Below are positions 43,927 to 54,722 of a stretch of DNA of 63,993 nt, piece by piece; the first letter of the stretch is position 1; the number at the start of each line of letters is the position of its first letter. Position numbers and translations under genes: made by a program. The notes below the pieces were generated by a model, which was not told the DNA's origin, did not search any database, and was given only the letters and a program-made list of their open reading frames with translations. Origin of the DNA: Salinibacter altiplanensis (GTDB taxonomy: Bacteria > Bacteroidota > Rhodothermia > Rhodothermales > Salinibacteraceae); assembly GCF_002894645.1 (NCBI RefSeq), contig NZ_NCQY01000009.1, forward strand, positions 1 to 63,993. The letters are read 5' to 3'.

Positions 43927-44150
43927 AGCAAGGGAGCCACTGGGGACGGGGACCACACGGACACGCGGCGGGCACGTACACGGTCGCCTCAAAAGCGTTC
44001 GTCGGGGGTCATCAGACGTGCCGAGATGTTGGGGAATGGTAACGCTTGTGAGGGGACACTGTCACGACCCGGAGGTTGCAAGGATCGGGTGTGGCAGTGC
44101 CGCCTCTCCCATCGACTCGCGATCCTCCTCCAACCAGTTCTGCACCTCCC

Positions 44151-44450
44151 GTGGCCCCCGAACGAACGTCTCTCCTCGCCCGTCTTCACGCCAAGCCCGA
44201 CAAGGTGGACGAGGTCCGCACATTTCTTGAGGACGCCCTCCCGCTCGCGGAGGACGAGGAGAAAACCCTCTCCTGGTACGCCCTCCAGATCAACGATACG
44301 ACCTTCGGCATTTTTGACACCTTCGCGGGGGAAGAGGGCCGACAGGCCCACCTCGACGGCGACATTGCCGCTGCCCTGATGGAGCACGCCGACGACCTCC
44401 TCGAAGAGCCCCCCGAGATCGAGCACGTGGACGTTCTGGCGGCCAAGTAG
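44151..44450 (+). CDS. Antibiotic biosynthesis monooxygenase-like (ABM) domain protein
   Basis: 99 residues from GTG 44151. Single ferredoxin-like ABM domain: ERTSLLARLHAKPDKVDEVR, TFLEDALPLAEDEEKTLSWY, LQINDTTFGIFDTFAGEEGR, HLDGDIAAALMEHADDLLEE. Related small proteins include quinol monooxygenases and haem-degrading enzymes, but many lack a known role. GTG is chosen because homology begins directly after it. Convergent with aroA. Confidence 0.8.
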   Translation: MAPERTSLLARLHAKPDKVDEVRTFLEDALPLAEDEEKTLSWYALQINDTTFGIFDTFAGEEGRQAHLDGDIAAALMEHADDLLEEPPEIEHVDVLAAK

Positions 44451-44598
44451 CATGGGGGGCAGGCTGGGTCGGCGGTAGGCCTCCACAGATCACGGCGAGC
44501 CGTCGGCGCTCGGTGTCCCTCCCTGTCTGGACCGACGGTGTCCCATGCTCTGTTCTCCCTCCGGCACGTACGGCCCGGCGTCTCCGCTGCGGAATCTC

Positions 44599-45891
44599 TC
44601 AGGACCCCGACACACGCGAGAGCTCGTCCCAGAAGCCCGGGTAGGAGACGCGGGCGCACTCGGCGTCAGCGATGGTGGTCGTGCCGTGTGCCACGAGGCC
44701 GGCCACCCCCATCGCCATCGCAATGCGATGATCGTCGTGGCTCTGCACCGCAGCCCCCAGCAGATTGGGGCCGTTGCCGTCGATGATGAGGCCGTCTTCT
44801 CGCTCCTGCACATCGGCCCCTAGGGCCTTCAGGTTTTGCGCCATGGCGTGAAGGCGATCGGTCTCTTTCACCCGTAGCTCTTCGGCGTCCCGGATCTCGG
44901 TGCGCCCCGCCGCACAGGCCGCGGCCACGGCGATGACTGGAATTTCGTCGATGAGATTGGGGATGAGCGGGCCTCCGATGTCAATGCCGGAGAGCGACGC
45001 GGAGCGGACGGTAATGTCGCCGACCGGTTCACTTCCCTGTACCCGCTCGTTCTCGACTGTGATGTTGGCCCCCATCCCGTCCAGCACGTCGAGCAGGGCC
45101 GTGCGCGAGGGATTGAGCCCCACATCGTCGAGGTGCAGTTCGCTGTCGGGCACCAGCGTGCCGGCCACGAGGAAAAAGGCCGCCCCCGAAAAGTCCCCGG
45201 GCACCGACCAGTCGACCGCCGGCACGGTGTGATCTTCCTCCACAATGATGTGCCGCTCACCGCCCACCTCTTGCACTTCCAGGCCCAGCATGCGCTCGGT
45301 GTGATCGCGCGAGGGAGTCGTCTCGATCACAACAGTGCGCCCCGACGCGTACAGGCCGGCGAGCAGCACGCACGACTTGACCTGGGCCGAGGCCACCGGC
45401 AGCCGGTACTCAAGGGGCTGCAGCCCATCCCGACGCTGCGGGCGGATGCGGATGGGCGCGTGCCCGCTCCGCAGGTCGATGCGGGCCCCCATCGCCTGCA
45501 GGGGGTCGGCAATGCGCTCCATCGGCCGCTGCTGCAGGGACTCGTCCCCAGTGAGCACACTGCCAAACTCCTGCCCGGCCATCACGCCCGAGAGCAGGCG
45601 CATGGTGGTGCCCGAGTTGCCACAGTCGAGCGGCTCGCTCGGCGGGTGCAGCCCGCCCAGCCCGCGACCGTGGATCGCAAGCACCCCCTCGTCGGTCCGG
45701 CCGGCCTCGACCCCAAGGGTGCGTACGCAGTCGAGCGTCGACTGCGGATCGGCTGAATTGGGAAAATTGTACACCCGCGAGCGCCCGTCCCCAAGGGCCG
45801 ACAGGATTGCGGAGCGGTGCGAAATCGACTTGTCGGCGGGCAGGGACACGGTGCCGCGCAGGGAGGCGGCCTGAGCGATCGTCTGAACCAT
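44599..45891 (-). CDS. aroA: 3-phosphoshikimate 1-carboxyvinyltransferase (EPSP synthase)
   Basis: 430 residues from ATG 45891. Sixth step of the shikimate pathway. Visible motifs are VSLPADKSISHRSAILSALG with the substrate-binding Lys and Ser, LDCGNSGTTMRLLSGVMAGQ, GDESLQQRPMERIADPL, FSGAAFFLVAGTLVPDSE, and ELRVKETDRLHAMAQNLKAL. The GNSGTTMRL context has the usual Thr/Gly of class I-like enzymes. It follows add by 174 bp on the same strand. The shikimate kinase gene aroK lies 15 kb away in the window. Confidence 0.96.
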   Translation of the reverse strand: MVQTIAQAASLRGTVSLPADKSISHRSAILSALGDGRSRVYNFPNSADPQSTLDCVRTLGVEAGRTDEGVLAIHGRGLGGLHPPSEPLDCGNSGTTMRLLSGVMAGQEFGSVLTGDESLQQRPMERIADPLQAMGARIDLRSGHAPIRIRPQRRDGLQPLEYRLPVASAQVKSCVLLAGLYASGRTVVIETTPSRDHTERMLGLEVQEVGGERHIIVEEDHTVPAVDWSVPGDFSGAAFFLVAGTLVPDSELHLDDVGLNPSRTALLDVLDGMGANITVENERVQGSEPVGDITVRSASLSGIDIGGPLIPNLIDEIPVIAVAAACAAGRTEIRDAEELRVKETDRLHAMAQNLKALGADVQEREDGLIIDGNGPNLLGAAVQSHDDHRIAMAMGVAGLVAHGTTTIADAECARVSYPGFWDELSRVSGS

Positions 45892-46065
45892 GTGGTGGTG
45901 TTTCGGTCGAAACGAGGAGCGGATAGACTACATGGTAGCCAACAAGATGCTCCTCGACAATCCGGCACCGGAGACGTTGGACGCCCTAAACACTTGGCGC
46001 CCTCGGAGCAGACGGGACGCATTTGACCTCGTCCTCACGCGCATGCGGCACTCGGGCCACTACGA

Positions 46066-47151
46066 CTACCACAGGGGCGTTTCCGAGGTCTTCTCCAGTG
46101 GAAAGTCTTCCGTGACGGACCGGAGAAGGTCTTGCTTCTGCTGGTATGGCAGAAACGCATATCGAAATCCATTGAGGGCAATCTCACGGAGGTGGTGGGC
46201 CTCCAGGTTGCAGTGCTGATACACGCGCCAGAGCTCCTTCGTCACCGTGGTGCGGCTAAAGAGGCGATTGTCGGTATTTACGGTGACCGGGATGTTGGAC
46301 CGAACATACGTCTCGATCGGGTGGGCCTCCAGGCTCGGCACTGCCTGCGTGTCGACGTTGCTCGTGGGGCATATTTCGAGCGGAATGCGGTGATCCGCAA
46401 AGTACTGCATGAGCTCCGGGTCCTTCCGCAGCGAGATGCCGTGTCCGATGCGGTGCGCCCCACAGTAAAAGAGCGCCTGCCGAATGGAGTCCGGGCCCCA
46501 GTCTTCGCCGGCGTGGATTGTGAGGTTAAGAAGGTTGTTGCGGGCCCGGTAGAACGCGTGCAGGTGTCCCTTCGGCGGATTCCCGGCCTCGCCCCCCGCG
46601 AGGTCAAACGCCACCACGCCCTCGTGCTGGTACTCGATGGCCAGCTCCGCCAGCCGCATCGACGCACTCTCGAACCGATCCCGGAGGCCACAGATGATAA
46701 GAGAGGTCGTGAGGTCGAAGTCCGCCTCCGCGCGCCGGAGTCCCTCGATCACCGCGTCGTTCACGGCCTCCAGGGACAGATCCGACTCGACGTGAAGGAT
46801 GGGCGAGTACCGCACCTCCAGGTACCGCACATTCTCCGCCGCGTTGTCGGCCGCCAGCTCGTAGGCCGTCCGACGGAGCGCCTCCCGGGTTTGGAGCAGC
46901 GGAATCGTGTAGTCGAACCACGCGAGGTACGCCTCCAGGGTCCCGGATTCCTCTACTCCCCGAAGTTCGTCTCGGAGCCCGTCGACGCTGTCGGCGGGAA
47001 GCACGTCCAGCTTGCCCTGGTGCTTTGCCAGGTCGAGCATTGTCTCCAGCCGCATCGAGCCATCGAGGTGACAGTGCAGTTCGGCCTTCGGCCAGCCCTG
47101 GATGTCGTCGTGGGTGAGCGTCGTAGCGTCGGGGGCGGTCGTCGAGGACAT
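46066..47151 (-). CDS. add: Adenosine deaminase
   Basis: 361 residues from ATG 47151; the frame continues upstream for hundreds of bases with no homology. Zinc amidohydrolase: KAELHCHLDGSMRLETML (two metal His), RYLEVRYSPILHV, GVVAFDLAGGEAGNP, LTIHAGEDWGPDSIRQAL (metal His and catalytic Glu in HAGE), AHRIGHGISLRKDPEL, ICPTSNVDTQAVPSLEAHPI and VTVNTDNRLFSRTT (metal Asp). It deaminates adenosine to inosine. SNVDTQAV and the D-N-R after TVNT are seen in many bacterial ADA enzymes. Divergent from tatA. Confidence 0.94.
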   Translation of the reverse strand: MSSTTAPDATTLTHDDIQGWPKAELHCHLDGSMRLETMLDLAKHQGKLDVLPADSVDGLRDELRGVEESGTLEAYLAWFDYTIPLLQTREALRRTAYELAADNAAENVRYLEVRYSPILHVESDLSLEAVNDAVIEGLRRAEADFDLTTSLIICGLRDRFESASMRLAELAIEYQHEGVVAFDLAGGEAGNPPKGHLHAFYRARNNLLNLTIHAGEDWGPDSIRQALFYCGAHRIGHGISLRKDPELMQYFADHRIPLEICPTSNVDTQAVPSLEAHPIETYVRSNIPVTVNTDNRLFSRTTVTKELWRVYQHCNLEAHHLREIALNGFRYAFLPYQQKQDLLRSVTEDFPLEKTSETPLW

Positions 47152-47454
47152 TGGCACGCAGGGGCAGGTGGGAAAGAGCCAGCGGGCAGCGCCGACGCCG
47201 AAGCACGAAGATCGGGCGCGCGGCGAAAAAAGTTTTTCTCCGATACACAACCGCTTGGTGAGCTGTTTCAGGGGGAAGTCTCGTCTTTGCCGAGGACACA
47301 CAGGCGGGAACCCCCATTCCCCCGTCTCGTTTGCGTCGCGTCCAGCCGAAAGTAACTCTCCCGGTGTCCTCAGATGCATTGACTCGCCTGGGCGTGACCG
47401 GCAGGCAAGACGCGGACGCTGATTTTTTCTTCCCTCAAGCTCCCCATCCCCCCC
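47152..47454. other. 303-bp divergent spacer between add and tatA
   Basis: It must hold the promoters of both genes. It contains a poly-purine/pyrimidine patch (gcgaaaaaagtttttctcc at 47222-47240) and is otherwise GC-rich. No gene or repeat seen. Confidence 0.5.
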
Positions 47455-47811
47455 ATGGGCGGCATTGGCTTTCCCGAACTGATTATTATTTTCTTGGTCC
47501 TCTTGCTCGTGTTTGGGGCGAAGCGGATCCCCGAGATCGCACGCGGCATCGGCAAGGGCATTCGAGAGTTTAAGAGCGCGACGAACGAGATCTCGCGCGA
47601 GATTGAGAACGAGAGCCAGGGCCCCCAGATCAACGAGCCACAGGCCCCACGGCAGGGCACGCCCCAGCCCCGTGAAGGCCAGCAGCGCCCGCAGAAACAG
47701 CGCCAGGAGCGTTCGTCGGAGTCGACCGCTGACCCATCCTCCAGCACCAGCGCCTCGTCGCCGGACGCCGCCGAATCGGGCTCGCCAGAACAGGAGACGG
47801 AGCCCTCCTAG
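47455..47811 (+). CDS. tatA: Sec-independent translocase protein TatA/TatE
   Basis: 118 residues from ATG 47455. One N-terminal helix (FPELIIIFLVLLLVFGAKRI), the FGAKRIPEIARGIGKGIREF amphipathic helix of TatA, and a disordered Pro/Gln/Ser/Glu-rich tail. The Phe-Gly hinge and Pro-Glu pair are present. It forms the pore of the twin-arginine route that exports folded proteins, a dominant route in halophiles. It is 88 bp upstream of gatA; tatC is not in the window. Confidence 0.92.
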   Translation: MGGIGFPELIIIFLVLLLVFGAKRIPEIARGIGKGIREFKSATNEISREIENESQGPQINEPQAPRQGTPQPREGQQRPQKQRQERSSESTADPSSSTSASSPDAAESGSPEQETEPS

Positions 47812-47899
47812 GCCCCCGTCCGGGCTCGTCTGAGCCAGTCCCCCACGTCGTTTCCCCCTTCGCTGTGCTCCCCTCTCCGCCGAACCCTCTCGTCTACGC

Positions 47900-49444
47900 A
47901 TGGAGTACCCGACATTCGCCGACGCCCGTCGCGCCCTCGACGCCGGAGAGACCAGCTGCGAAGCCCTGGTCTCTTCTTTTTTGAAGCGAATCGACGCGCG
48001 CAATGACGAAATCAACGCGTTCACGAGCGTCGATCAGGATGGGGCCCTCAATCACGCCCGCTACCTCGACAGCCAGCGCGAGCGGGGCAACCCGCGGCCC
48101 CTCGCGGGTCTCGTTCTCGCCGTAAAGGACAACATTTGCATCCGGGGCTATCCGGTCAGTTGCGGGTCAAAGATGCTGGCGGACTTCTCGTCCCTCTACG
48201 ACGCCACGGTGATCGACCGCCTGCGCGACGCGGGGGCCATCTTCATCGGCAAGACGAACTGCGACGAGTTCGCAATGGGCTCGTCGAACGAGACCTCTCA
48301 CTTTGGCCCCGTGCACAATCCCCACGCCCCCGAGTACGTGCCGGGCGGGTCCTCGGGCGGATCGGCGGCGGCGGTGGCGGCCGGCATGTGCCACGCCGCC
48401 CTCGGAAGCGACACCGGCGGCTCGGTGCGCCAGCCGGCCGCCTTTTGCGGCACGGTGGGCCTCAAGCCGACCTATGGCCGCGTCAGCCGCTCCGGCCTCG
48501 TGGCGTTTGCCTCGTCGCTCGACGCAATTGGGCCGCTAACGCGCAGCCCCGAGGACGCGGCCATCATCCTGAACATCATCGCGGGCGAGGACGAGCGCGA
48601 CTCGACCAGTGCGCCGGTCAACGTGCCCGACTACCCGACTGCACTGGGCGACGGCGTGGAGGGCCTCCGCCTCGGCCTTCCCACGGAGTACTTCGCCGAG
48701 GGCCTCGACGACGACATCCGGCGCATGGTGACCGAGCAGGTCGACCGGCTCGAAGACGCCGGCGCGACCGTCAAGGAGGTGTCCCTCCCCCACACCGAGT
48801 ACGGCGTGGCCACCTACTACCTCATTGCCACGGCCGAGGCCTCCAGCAACCTCGCCCGCTACGATGGCATCCGCTACGGCTACCGGGCCGATCTGCAGGA
48901 AACGAAGCAGGCCCTCCAAGAACGCCGCGAGGAGCTGAAGGCGGAGCTCGCCACCGCCCGCACCCAGGGCGAGGAGGCCCGTGTGGACACCCTCGAAGCG
49001 CAGCTCGACGACGAGCAAAGCACCCTCGACGCCCTCTACACCCGCACCCGCACGGAAGGCTTCGGCGACGAGGTGAAGCGCCGCATCATGCTCGGGACCT
49101 ACGCCCTCTCCGCCGGCTACCACGACAAGTACTACGAGAAGGCCCAGCGCGTACGTACCCTCATCCGCCACGACTTCGAACAGACCTTCGAGGAGGTCGA
49201 CGCCCTCGTGACCCCCACTACGCCGACCCCACCGTTTCAGATTGGCGAAAAGGCCGACGACCCACTTGAGATGTACCTGAACGACATCTACACCGTCACG
49301 GCCAACCTGGCGGGCCTGCCGGGCCTCACGGTGCCCATCGGCACCCACCCCGACCCGCCGAACCTGCCCGTGGGCCTCCAGCTTCTCGGCTCCCACTTCG
49401 ACGAGGCACTGCTCCTGCGCGTCGGCGAGACGATCATGGAGTAG
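47900..49444 (+). CDS. gatA: Glutamyl-tRNA(Gln)/aspartyl-tRNA(Asn) amidotransferase subunit A
   Basis: 514 residues from ATG 47900. Amidase-signature enzyme: [20 protein letters not shown] (catalytic Lys), [40 protein letters not shown] (cis-Ser), [20 protein letters not shown] (nucleophile Ser), [20 protein letters not shown]. Length is typical of GatA, with an extra coiled-coil-like insert around 330-375 ([20 protein letters not shown]). GatB and GatC are not adjacent. Confidence 0.95.
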   Translation: MEYPTFADARRALDAGETSCEALVSSFLKRIDARNDEINAFTSVDQDGALNHARYLDSQRERGNPRPLAGLVLAVKDNICIRGYPVSCGSKMLADFSSLYDATVIDRLRDAGAIFIGKTNCDEFAMGSSNETSHFGPVHNPHAPEYVPGGSSGGSAAAVAAGMCHAALGSDTGGSVRQPAAFCGTVGLKPTYGRVSRSGLVAFASSLDAIGPLTRSPEDAAIILNIIAGEDERDSTSAPVNVPDYPTALGDGVEGLRLGLPTEYFAEGLDDDIRRMVTEQVDRLEDAGATVKEVSLPHTEYGVATYYLIATAEASSNLARYDGIRYGYRADLQETKQALQERREELKAELATARTQGEEARVDTLEAQLDDEQSTLDALYTRTRTEGFGDEVKRRIMLGTYALSAGYHDKYYEKAQRVRTLIRHDFEQTFEEVDALVTPTTPTPPFQIGEKADDPLEMYLNDIYTVTANLAGLPGLTVPIGTHPDPPNLPVGLQLLGSHFDEALLLRVGETIME

Positions 49445-49653
49445 GGCGGGAAACATGAGGCGGGAAACGGAGGGCGCACGTCTCCTTCTGCCCTCGCGCA
49501 TCCTGCCTCGCCCATCACGCTCTGGTTTTGGATTGTTTTTCGTTCGTGCCCCTGGCAGTTTGTGGGGATGCTCGTTAGCCTACACCTCCAACCTACCGGC
49601 CGGCCGTAGGCCCTCTTCCACACTCGGACCTTCCATTTCAAACTTCTAGACGC

Positions 49654-50520
<867 letters not shown>

Positions 50521-50730
50521 CGCGGTCCACGCCCTTCCATTCTACCGACGGTGACGCCCCACGGGGCCATTCTGTGGAGACGACAGCCCACCGCGCCCTT
50601 GCGCCCTCTCCGCCGAAGACGTGGCTCGGTTTTCACGGATGCGCCCTAGACGGGGCCGGCCCTCTTGTCGTATTTAATGAGCCCACCCCCACCCGGCCTC
50701 TGTTATTCCAGCGTCCCCACAGCGTGCACC

Positions 50731-52071
50731 ATGGACTCCCCCGAGACACGCTTCCTAAACGATCACTTCGACAAGGCCCTGATCCTGGAGGAGCCCGATC
50801 CGAGCCTTGATGCGCTCCTGCGCGAGCAGGGCATCGAGCCGGATCGGGTGCCCAAGCCGGAGTGCTACGACCAGGCTGCAATGGCCGACCGGCTCCGCAC
50901 GGGGCAGCACGACCTCATTTACAAGCGGAGCACGTTTGTCGTCGACGAGCAGGTGGTACAGGCCTCCGACAACCTGGCGGCCGTTATGCTATGCTGCATC
51001 GGCGACGATACGGTCGACAAGCAGGCCTGCGCCGAGGAGGGCGTGCTCGTGCTCAACGACCCGGTGAGCAATGGCCGATCGGTCGTGGAAATGGTGATCG
51101 GCGAAATGGTCGTGCTGGCCCGCCGGCTCTACACCGCAAACGAGACGGGACGCCGCCACCAGTGGACGAAGGACAGCACCCGTCGCTACGAGCTGATGGA
51201 CAAGACCCTCTCCATCATCGGGCTCGGCAACATCGGCAAGCAGCTGGCCCGCCTGGCCGACGCCTTCGGGATGAACATTTGCTTTTACGACGAGGCAGAC
51301 GTGGCCCGTGAGGTGGGCACCACGCTGGGCTGGACCTCCTGCTCCAACCTCTCGGAGGCATTTCGGAAGGGGGACTTCGTAACCGTCCACGTCTCGGCGG
51401 AAGACCCGCAGGGGCAGCCCAACAGCGGCCTGCTCGACTACAGTCACTTCCGCCAGCTCGGGGCGGACCGGCCGGACAACAGCCCGCGTGCCTTCATCAA
51501 CGCGGCCCGTGGCTTTCTGTACGACCCGGCTGACCTGAAACGGGCCATCGACGAGGAGCACGTGCGCGCCGCGGCGGTCGACGTCTTCCCCGAGGAGCCG
51601 GGCAGTGCGGGCGCGAACTGGACCAATCCGTACGCCGAGATGGACAACGTCTTTACCACGCCCCACATCGGTGCCGCCACGCAGGAGGCCCAGCCCCGCA
51701 TCGCCTCCCGAATGAGCACCTCCACCCGGCTTCTGAATGAGCAGGGCACCGTCCGGGACACCGTCTTCGGGCAGGGGCATACAATCGGTGTGAACGCCGA
51801 GCTGCCCCACTGGGTGTTGGCCGTGGTACACAGCGACGTGCGCGGGACGAAGAAAGCCATCGACGATGGCATTTACGAGGCCGGGGCGAGCAACCTCCAG
51901 TCGAGCCACCGCGACTTTCCCGACCTTGGCATCGCCTACGACGTAAATGCAGTTGATCGCCCCCTGAGCGACGGTCAGCTCCGTCAGATCATCGACGCGT
52001 CCACGTCCCTCTCCGAAGACCCCCACGCCATCCGGGCCCTCCGCCAGTTCAAGGTAAACGACACGGCGTGA
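50731..52071 (+). CDS. D-3-phosphoglycerate dehydrogenase-like protein
   Basis: 446 residues from ATG 50731. D-isomer-specific 2-hydroxyacid dehydrogenase fold: NDPVSNGRSVVEMVIGEMVV, DKTLSIIGLGNIGKQLARLA, FVTVHVSAEDPQ, AFINAARGFLYDPADLKRAI, AAAVDVFPEEPGS and NVFTTPHIGAATQEAQPRIA (catalytic His). A C-terminal ACT-like domain follows (ELPHWVLAVVHSDVRGTKKA). SerA is the closest known relative; the NAD loop, Arg/Glu/His triad and the ACT tail fit E. coli-type SerA, with sequence drift. It would start serine synthesis. It follows sucD by 210 bp. Confidence 0.85.
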   Translation: MDSPETRFLNDHFDKALILEEPDPSLDALLREQGIEPDRVPKPECYDQAAMADRLRTGQHDLIYKRSTFVVDEQVVQASDNLAAVMLCCIGDDTVDKQACAEEGVLVLNDPVSNGRSVVEMVIGEMVVLARRLYTANETGRRHQWTKDSTRRYELMDKTLSIIGLGNIGKQLARLADAFGMNICFYDEADVAREVGTTLGWTSCSNLSEAFRKGDFVTVHVSAEDPQGQPNSGLLDYSHFRQLGADRPDNSPRAFINAARGFLYDPADLKRAIDEEHVRAAAVDVFPEEPGSAGANWTNPYAEMDNVFTTPHIGAATQEAQPRIASRMSTSTRLLNEQGTVRDTVFGQGHTIGVNAELPHWVLAVVHSDVRGTKKAIDDGIYEAGASNLQSSHRDFPDLGIAYDVNAVDRPLSDGQLRQIIDASTSLSEDPHAIRALRQFKVNDTA

Positions 52072-52211
52072 TGATGCCGCGCCTCCGGCGCAGGGGGCTG
52101 TTGAAACAAGGTCTCTCCCCTGGAGCCGTGCCGGACGGGGCATGAGCTGTGCGAGCATCCCGCCCCCGATCCCCAGACATCACGATCGCTGCCCCGTGCC
52201 TGCCCGCCGCA

Positions 52212-53195
52212 TCATGCCACGGCGGGCTCGGCATCGATCGTCGTGGCAATGTGATCCGTAATCTTCTCAGCGTGGGCGCGGCCGTTCTCAATGAACCATC
52301 GGCTCGTGTCGCAGCCGCCACAGATGGTGCCGGCGAGGTACAGGCCGTCCCGGTTCGTTTCGAAGGTGCCCCCCTCGTCGTGCACTGGCGTGCGGGCCTC
52401 GTCGTTGCGGATGGCGATGCCGAGCCGCTCCAAAAAGTCGTAGTTGGGCCGGTACCCCGTCATGGCGAGGACAAAGTCGTTGTCGATCGTCTCCGGGCCC
52501 TCGGGCGTGTCGAGGTGGAGGGTGTCCGGCTCGATGGCCGAGACGGTCGTATTGAAGTAGGCATCGATGGCCCCGTCTTCGATTCGGTTTTCCACGTCGG
52601 GCCGGAGCCAGTACTTGACCCCGTCGTCGAGCTCTGGCTCACGCACCAGCATTGTCACGTTCGCCTCGTGGCGGTAGCAGTTCAGGGCCGCCTTCACCGC
52701 CGAGTTGGCCCCGCCCACGATGGCCACGTCCGTCAGGGCGTACGGGAAGGGCTCCTTGAAGTAGTGCCGCACTTTGTCCTGGTCTTCCCCCGGCACGCCC
52801 ATCTGGTTGGGCACGTCGTAGAAGCCGGTGGCCACCACCACCTTTCGGGTCTCGTACGTGGCGTCTTCCGTCACGACCGTGAAGTGGCCGTCTCGCCCTT
52901 GGAGGTCCGTCATCGGCTCGTAGAGGCGCAGAGCCAGCTCCTCCGTCGTGGCGACGCGGCGGTAGTAGTCGAGTGCTTCTTCGCGGCGCGGCTTGTAGTC
53001 GCGGGTCGGGAACGGGTGCCCCCCAATCTCCAACGGGCCCGGAGTGGAGAAAAACTCCATCCGGGTGGGATACCCGATGAATGAGTTGCAGAGCGCGCCC
53101 TTTTCGATAAGGAGCGCGTCAAGGTCACGGCGCTTCGCCTGAACCCCACAGGCGAGCCCAACGGGCCCGGCCCCAATGATGATCACATCACGCAT
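52212..53195 (-). CDS. ypdA: YpdA-family FAD reductase (bacillithiol disulfide reductase type)
   Basis: 327 residues from ATG 53195, with a GTG two codons earlier. FAD motif RDVIIIGAGPVGLACGVQAK, then EKGALCNSFIGYPTRMEFFS, VVVATGFYDVPNQMGVPGED, KEPFPYALTDVAIVGGANSA (NADPH site) and GLYLAGTICGGCDTSRWFIE. It lacks a CxxC redox pair, as expected of YpdA, and keeps the CNSFIGYP and GTICGGCDTS segments of this family. YpdA regenerates bacillithiol in Firmicutes and many Bacteroidota relatives. No other bacillithiol gene is adjacent. Confidence 0.9.
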   Translation of the reverse strand: MRDVIIIGAGPVGLACGVQAKRRDLDALLIEKGALCNSFIGYPTRMEFFSTPGPLEIGGHPFPTRDYKPRREEALDYYRRVATTEELALRLYEPMTDLQGRDGHFTVVTEDATYETRKVVVATGFYDVPNQMGVPGEDQDKVRHYFKEPFPYALTDVAIVGGANSAVKAALNCYRHEANVTMLVREPELDDGVKYWLRPDVENRIEDGAIDAYFNTTVSAIEPDTLHLDTPEGPETIDNDFVLAMTGYRPNYDFLERLGIAIRNDEARTPVHDEGGTFETNRDGLYLAGTICGGCDTSRWFIENGRAHAEKITDHIATTIDAEPAVA

Positions 53196-53273
53196 AAACA
53201 CCGAAAGGTGGATTCAAAGACGCATGCGACGTTTGAACCTGCGGGCGCGGGGGGCAGTTTCGGGGACCGTGTT

Positions 53274-53297
53274 GGAGAATGGAAGAATGGGGGAACG
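53274..53297. repeat. Short C-rich dispersed repeat in spacer
   Basis: The plus strand reads ggagaatggaagaatggggg; its reverse complement ttcccccattcttcc (53296-53282) matches ttcccccattctccc at 60955-60969 in 14 of 15 positions. Both occur in spacers beside gene starts. Small heptad-like units, probably expanded by slippage. Confidence 0.55.
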
Positions 53298-53345
53298 AGC
53301 GCAGGGGCCTCAACGGCACGCAGGCAGGGCCACTGGGACCCGTAC

Positions 53346-54653
53346 TCACGCTTCTTCGGAGGCATCGCCCGAGGGCGCGGTGTGACGAAGGATCGGGAGC
53401 GTCATGCAGCGCGGCCCTCCCCGTCCCCGTGATAGTTCAGTGCCCCCCAGCTGGATGGCGACCTTCTCTCGACCGGGGTGAAACTCGCCCGACTCGAAGT
53501 AGGACAGGAAGCTCTCGGCGGACACAATCCGGTATCCGTGCTCTCGCAAGCGCTCAAAGGTGCGGCTGTTGCGCTCGTAGCCCAGGATGGCCCCCGGCGC
53601 GGCGGCAAACACATTGGCCCCGTCGGTCCACTGCTCGCGCTCTTGGTGGAGGCGCTCCGTCCCACCGCAGGGGATGAACGTAAGGTCGCGATCGAGCAGC
53701 TCACCGAGCACGTCCCGCAGGTTGCGGCGCATGTCCGTCACAAAGCGCCCCGTCTCGTCCGCGGCCGTGAAGTGCATCGCGTAGCCGAAGCCGTGGGTTT
53801 CGAGGAGCGGGGGAAAGGCGATGATCTCCTCCGGGGACGCGAAGGTAAACACCGTGTCGAGGTGCATGGTGGCCCGCCGCTTGGGCAGGTCCACGGCGAG
53901 CACGTGCTCGACCGCCGTGCGCTCAAACAGCTCGTGCGCAATGGCCATGATGGCCCCCAGCGAGGTGCGTTCCGAATGGCCGATCAGCACCGTATCCGGG
54001 CTCGCCACGAGCAGGTCGCCCCCCTCGAACGTGACGCCCGGGGGCAGCTCGATCACCTTGTCGCTGTGCGGGGCGAACCGGGGGTGGTGGTGGAGAATGA
54101 CGTTGATGATGATGCTCTCTCGCGTCCGCGCCACCGTCGCCGCGTGACTCAGGATGATGTGATCGTGCACCACCGCCGCGAGGTCCCGTGTGAACATCAG
54201 GTTGGGCACCGGCTGGGCCCGAATGGCGAGGTCCGACTGGCCGGTGAGAGCAAACTGCCGGAGCTCCTCGGGCGAAAATCGCTTCAGCTCGTCCTTCACC
54301 GCCCCCAGGTTTTGCTCCGGCAGGCTCCGGCACAGCTTCTCCACGAAGGCATGGCGCGCCGCCTCCTCCGCCTCAAACGCCTCCAGCAGGAGGTCCTTGA
54401 TTTGGAGCACCGCGTCGGGACGGCCCACGATTTTCTCAAAGACCGAGCACATGAGCAGGTGCTCCTGCCGTGCGTGGCCCACGAACAGAATGTCGTCGAA
54501 GAGCAGGTCCTCCCGGTTTCCCGGCGACACGAGCTCCATCTCCGCCCCGGGGGTATGCACGATTACCTGTTCGAGCAGATGCGCCTCGGCGGGAATGTTG
54601 TACGCCGAAGACTGCTCAACAGAAGGGGTAGCGGGCGCCTGGAGGGTGTCCAC
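53346..54653 (-). CDS. arcA: Arginine deiminase
   Basis: 435 residues from ATG 54653. It hydrolyses arginine to citrulline and ammonia. Family motifs: QVIVHTPGAEMELVSPGNRE, PNLMFTRDLAAVVHDHIIL, GVTFEGGDLLVASPDTVLIG, RATMHLDTVFTFASPEEII and the catalytic Cys near the end in LSRGRGGPRCMTLPILR. Glu and His of the triad are in FEGGD and MHLDT. The length is a little over the usual 410, due to the N-terminal leader. Carbamate kinase and ornithine carbamoyltransferase genes are not beside it, so its pathway partner is unknown. Confidence 0.92.
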   Translation of the reverse strand: MDTLQAPATPSVEQSSAYNIPAEAHLLEQVIVHTPGAEMELVSPGNREDLLFDDILFVGHARQEHLLMCSVFEKIVGRPDAVLQIKDLLLEAFEAEEAARHAFVEKLCRSLPEQNLGAVKDELKRFSPEELRQFALTGQSDLAIRAQPVPNLMFTRDLAAVVHDHIILSHAATVARTRESIIINVILHHHPRFAPHSDKVIELPPGVTFEGGDLLVASPDTVLIGHSERTSLGAIMAIAHELFERTAVEHVLAVDLPKRRATMHLDTVFTFASPEEIIAFPPLLETHGFGYAMHFTAADETGRFVTDMRRNLRDVLGELLDRDLTFIPCGGTERLHQEREQWTDGANVFAAAPGAILGYERNSRTFERLREHGYRIVSAESFLSYFESGEFHPGREKVAIQLGGTELSRGRGGPRCMTLPILRHTAPSGDASEEA

Positions 54654-54722
54654 GAGAAACAGGGTTAAGTGGGGAAGACTGGAATACTGACAAGGTGGAA
54701 ATCAATCTGGAGAAAAGCCACC

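Noticed and set aside
47152-48024. Upstream extension of the adenosine deaminase frame by about 290 codons
   Set aside because: The extra sequence covers tatA and the start of gatA on the other strand and has no homology; ATG 47151 gives a normal-length enzyme.
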